Source: Alphaproteobacteria bacterium
GTDB lineage: Bacteria; Myxococcota_A; UBA796; GCA-2862545
DNA: 64,000 nucleotides
Direction of reading: 5' to 3'
NCBI GenBank assembly: GCA_020632915.1
Contig: JACKEP010000007.1
Location: 186,001 to 250,000 of the forward strand
Positions 61,606-64,000 of this stretch are shown here, in pieces. Made by a program: the position numbers and the translations under genes. The notes under the pieces were generated by a model that saw nothing but the letters and a program-made list of their open reading frames with translations, made no database searches and had not been told where the DNA came from. The first letter of the stretch is position 1, and each line of letters begins with the position of its first letter.

Positions 61606-64000
61606 TCACGGACGCTGCACCTCCGTCACCGGATCCCACACCCGCACGACCCCGTCCCAGCCTCCGGACGCCAGGCCACCGCGGGCGTCCCAGGCGAGCG
61701 CCGCGACCCGGTCCGCGTGGCCGTAGGCCTCCCAGACGCGCGCGTTCGCGACGACGTCGTGCACCGCGACCACCCCGTCGCGACACCCCAACGCCAGCCA
61801 CGGACCGGTGGGCGCGAACGCCACCGCGTCGATGGGGCTCGACGTCGGCACGACCGTGTCGGTGTGGGCGCTGAGGTCGGTGACGCGCACCCCGCCCGGG
61901 CCCACCCGGGCGAGCCACCGGCCGTCCGCCGACACCGCGAGCCGGTCCTCGGGCGGATCGGCCGGCTCCTCGCGCTGCGTGAGGTGCGACGTCGCGAGGT
62001 CCAGGGCCCACACCGCACCGCGGTCGTCCATCGCCAGCACCTCGGACCCGGCACCCGCGGCGACCGCGTCCAGGAACGCGGTCTCGAGCGTCCACGCGTC
62101 GGCCTCACGCGCCCCGGGCGCGGTCACCCACACCGTGTGTCCGTAGCTCACGCCGAGCACGTGCCCCGACCCGGTCGCCACCACCCGACGAAGGCGGGAG
62201 ACGTTCGACGCGGGCCCGGCCTCGCCCGGCCCGTGCCACACCAGGGCCCCCGACGCGTCCACGCCGCCACTGACCAGCGTGTCGCCGACGAAGGTCACCG
62301 CCTTGACCCGCCGGGTGTGGACTGCATCGACGCCCAGCCGACGCCCCTCGGGCCACGTCCGCCGCACGACCTCGGATCCGACGGCCACGGCCAGGCGGGT
62401 CCCCGAGCTGTCGAGGGCCAGCGACGAGATGCCCCCCGCCTCCTGCCACGACCCCGTCGCCACGGCCGCCGCCGGGCTCACGCGCCAGGTGGCGTCGCGC
62501 GTGGCGACCCGGAGCGATCCATCCGACGCCCACCCGCCGTCCACCACGTCCGTGAGGGCGAGCGCCTGCCCACGCACGCCGTCGCGCGGTCGCAGCAGCC
62601 GGACGCGGCCGTCCTCGCCCACCGCCAGCGTGACCCCGTCGGGCCCGACCGCGAGGTGCCGCACCGCGCCGACCCCTGCCGGGAGGCGCACCTCCACGGC
62701 GCCGGTGCCGGCATCCAGCACCACCACCTCGCCGTCGAGCGTGCCGGCCACCAGCCACGCCGCGGACGGCGCCGCGGCGAGGGACACGACGCGCACGAGC
62801 GCCGGCGACGGGGCACCGAGCCACACCGGCGTCCCGTCGTCGGGCAGGTGGGCGAGGCGACCCGAGCTGCACACCACCCACCCGCCGCGTCCGGGCACCC
62901 GCACCGCGGCGTCGAGCGTGTCGGCCGGAGGACAGGGCGTGCGCGTCGTCACCGGGGGCGCCAGGTCCACCCACTGCAGGCGGTCCACGAGCGCCCCACC
63001 TCCCCCGGCTACGAGGCCACGCGACAGGCTCGCCCGCCAGCGACGCGACGGGCCGCCCGCACCGAACCGAACCACCCCGTCGCCGTCGATGGCGAGCAGG
63101 CCGTCCCCGTCGAGCACCGCATCAGTGGCCTCGACGGGCCAGGAGCCGACGACGGCGCCAGCGTCGTCGTGGTGCAGGACGCTGCGTCCGTCGCCGCAGA
63201 GCCACCCGTCGTCGATGCGTCGCACCCAGCGGTCGCACCCCGACAGGGGTGCCCGCGCCTCGGGCACGATGCCGCCTCGCGACGTGGCGAGGAGCACGCC
63301 CTCCGCGCGCGGCGACGGTCCGAGCGCGAGCGCGGCCCGGGCGGCGTCCGCCGCGTCGCGATCGCGTCCGGCCCGCTGGGCGGTGACGGCCCGGTCGACC
63401 CACAGCGTCCGCACCGTCTGCTGCAGCTGCGCCTCGGCGGCCGTCGCGCGATCCCGCTCGCGGGCGGTTCGCACCGCGGAGACGCCGGCGACGATCCCCA
63501 CCATCAGCGCGGCCAACCCGATGCCGACCAGGGGCCCCCGCCACGCCCGCACGAGGAGCCCGGCCAGCTCCGCGGACGTGTAGACGTGCGCACTCACCCG
63601 CCGGCCATCGAGCCAGCGCTCGAGCTCGTCCGCCAGCGCACCCGCGTCCGGATACCGCGCCGTCGGGTCGGTCGCCGTGGCCCGCACGACCACCGCGCGC
63701 AGCGCCGCGTCGTCTGTCCCCGAGCGCGCACACACCGCGTCCAGCACACGGCCCAGGGCGAACACGTCGGCGGCCGGCGAGGGGGGCGCACCGCGCGCGA
63801 CCTCCGGAGCCGTCCACGCGGGGGTGCCCGCCCCGGGTGCCACCGGCGGCGTCTGCTCGCCCACCACGTGCGCAAGGCCCCAGTCGGCGACCCACGTCTC
63901 GCCGCGCTCGCCGACGAGCACGTTCGACGGCTTCAGATCGGCGTGGACCACCCCCCGGGCGTGGGCGTGCGCCACCCCGTGGCAGGCGTCGAGCAGGTGA
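61606..64000 (-). CDS. membrane Ser/Thr protein kinase with WD40-like sensor half (5' end outside window)
   Basis: The frame is open to the right edge, so the N-terminal lobe is missing. The visible part of about 798 residues begins in the kinase C-lobe: HLLDACHGVAHAHARGVVHADLKPSNVLV (HxDxKxxN), then DWG in place of DFG (VADWGLA), a pattern common in myxobacterial and planctomycete kinases, then GTPAWTAPEVARG and DVFALGRVLDAV. One transmembrane helix (VGIGLAALMVGIVAGVSAV) separates it from about 600 residues of beta-propeller-type repeats, ending ALAWDARGGLASGGWDG and VRVWDP, WD40-like. It probably signals from the envelope. Confidence 0.88.
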   Translation of the reverse strand, partial: HLLDACHGVAHAHARGVVHADLKPSNVLVGERGETWVADWGLAHVVGEQTPPVAPGAGTPAWTAPEVARGAPPSPAADVFALGRVLDAVCARSGTDDAALRAVVVRATATDPTARYPDAGALADELERWLDGRRVSAHVYTSAELAGLLVRAWRGPLVGIGLAALMVGIVAGVSAVRTARERDRATAAEAQLQQTVRTLWVDRAVTAQRAGRDRDAADAARAALALGPSPRAEGVLLATSRGGIVPEARAPLSGCDRWVRRIDDGWLCGDGRSVLHHDDAGAVVGSWPVEATDAVLDGDGLLAIDGDGVVRFGAGGPSRRWRASLSRGLVAGGGGALVDRLQWVDLAPPVTTRTPCPPADTLDAAVRVPGRGGWVVCSSGRLAHLPDDGTPVWLGAPSPALVRVVSLAAAPSAAWLVAGTLDGEVVVLDAGTGAVEVRLPAGVGAVRHLAVGPDGVTLAVGEDGRVRLLRPRDGVRGQALALTDVVDGGWASDGSLRVATRDATWRVSPAAAVATGSWQEAGGISSLALDSSGTRLAVAVGSEVVRRTWPEGRRLGVDAVHTRRVKAVTFVGDTLVSGGVDASGALVWHGPGEAGPASNVSRLRRVVATGSGHVLGVSYGHTVWVTAPGAREADAWTLETAFLDAVAAGAGSEVLAMDDRGAVWALDLATSHLTQREEPADPPEDRLAVSADGRWLARVGPGGVRVTDLSAHTDTVVPTSSPIDAVAFAPTGPWLALGCRDGVVAVHDVVANARVWEAYGHADRVAALAWDARGGLASGGWDGVVRVWDPVTEVQRP

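Overview
The window is very GC-rich, densely packed chromosomal DNA with almost no intergenic space. It suggests a member of the Myxococcota (formerly Deltaproteobacteria). The reasons are several secreted lipoproteins with Asp-Thr low-complexity linkers, FG-GAP and RCC1-like surface proteins, a fibro-slime domain protein, a membrane Ser/Thr kinase with a WD40-type sensor half, and many one-component regulators. I saw no rRNA, tRNA, CRISPR array, insertion sequence or prophage. The first gene (TonB-dependent receptor) and the last (Ser/Thr kinase) run off the window edges.

Layout. 0-3 kb: an iron or metal uptake operon (TonB receptor end, PepSY membrane protein, small membrane protein). 3-6.8 kb: a Cys-rich lipoprotein divergent from a winged-helix/ATPase/TPR regulator, then a beta-barrel protein. 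6.9-10.6 kb: an aldo/keto reductase-MerR operon, a HipBA toxin-antitoxin module and a VOC protein. 10.6-22.2 kb (minus strand): a chain of overlapping genes. It starts with polysaccharide genes (GT2, NodB-type deacetylase, alpha/alpha-toroid enzyme, WecC, WecB) and runs into a heavy-metal RND efflux set (CzcI-like, CzcC, CzcB, CzcA). czcC carries a single in-frame amber codon that separates its last 88 codons. 22.3-25 kb: a large RCC1-like lipoprotein with a long Asp-Thr linker.

25-31 kb, 38-48 kb and 55-58 kb hold small regulator-enzyme modules: MerR, TetR, LysR or MarR genes next to reductases, dehydrogenases, SDR/epimerase, dioxygenase or NTF2-like genes. Most have a clear palindrome between regulator and target. 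One module is an ECF41-type sigma factor behind an FAD oxidoreductase, with a well-matched ECF41 promoter (-35 CGTCACA, 16 bp, CGTC) upstream. 31-38 kb holds a methyltransferase, a HupE/UreJ-like membrane protein coupled to a DUF3500 lipoprotein, an FG-GAP protein and a MATE transporter.

48.5-55.3 kb holds secreted and cell-surface genes (a PKD-like repeat protein and a PNGase F-like/fibro-slime fusion lipoprotein) and a BtrH-like/DUF4872 protein. 58-64 kb holds an HSL-type esterase, a CPA2 antiporter and the kinase. Overall the window reads as core-genome housekeeping of envelope, metal and redox or xenobiotic stress functions, regulated locally by many autoregulated switches. Homology statements rest on motifs recognised by eye; no database search was run.
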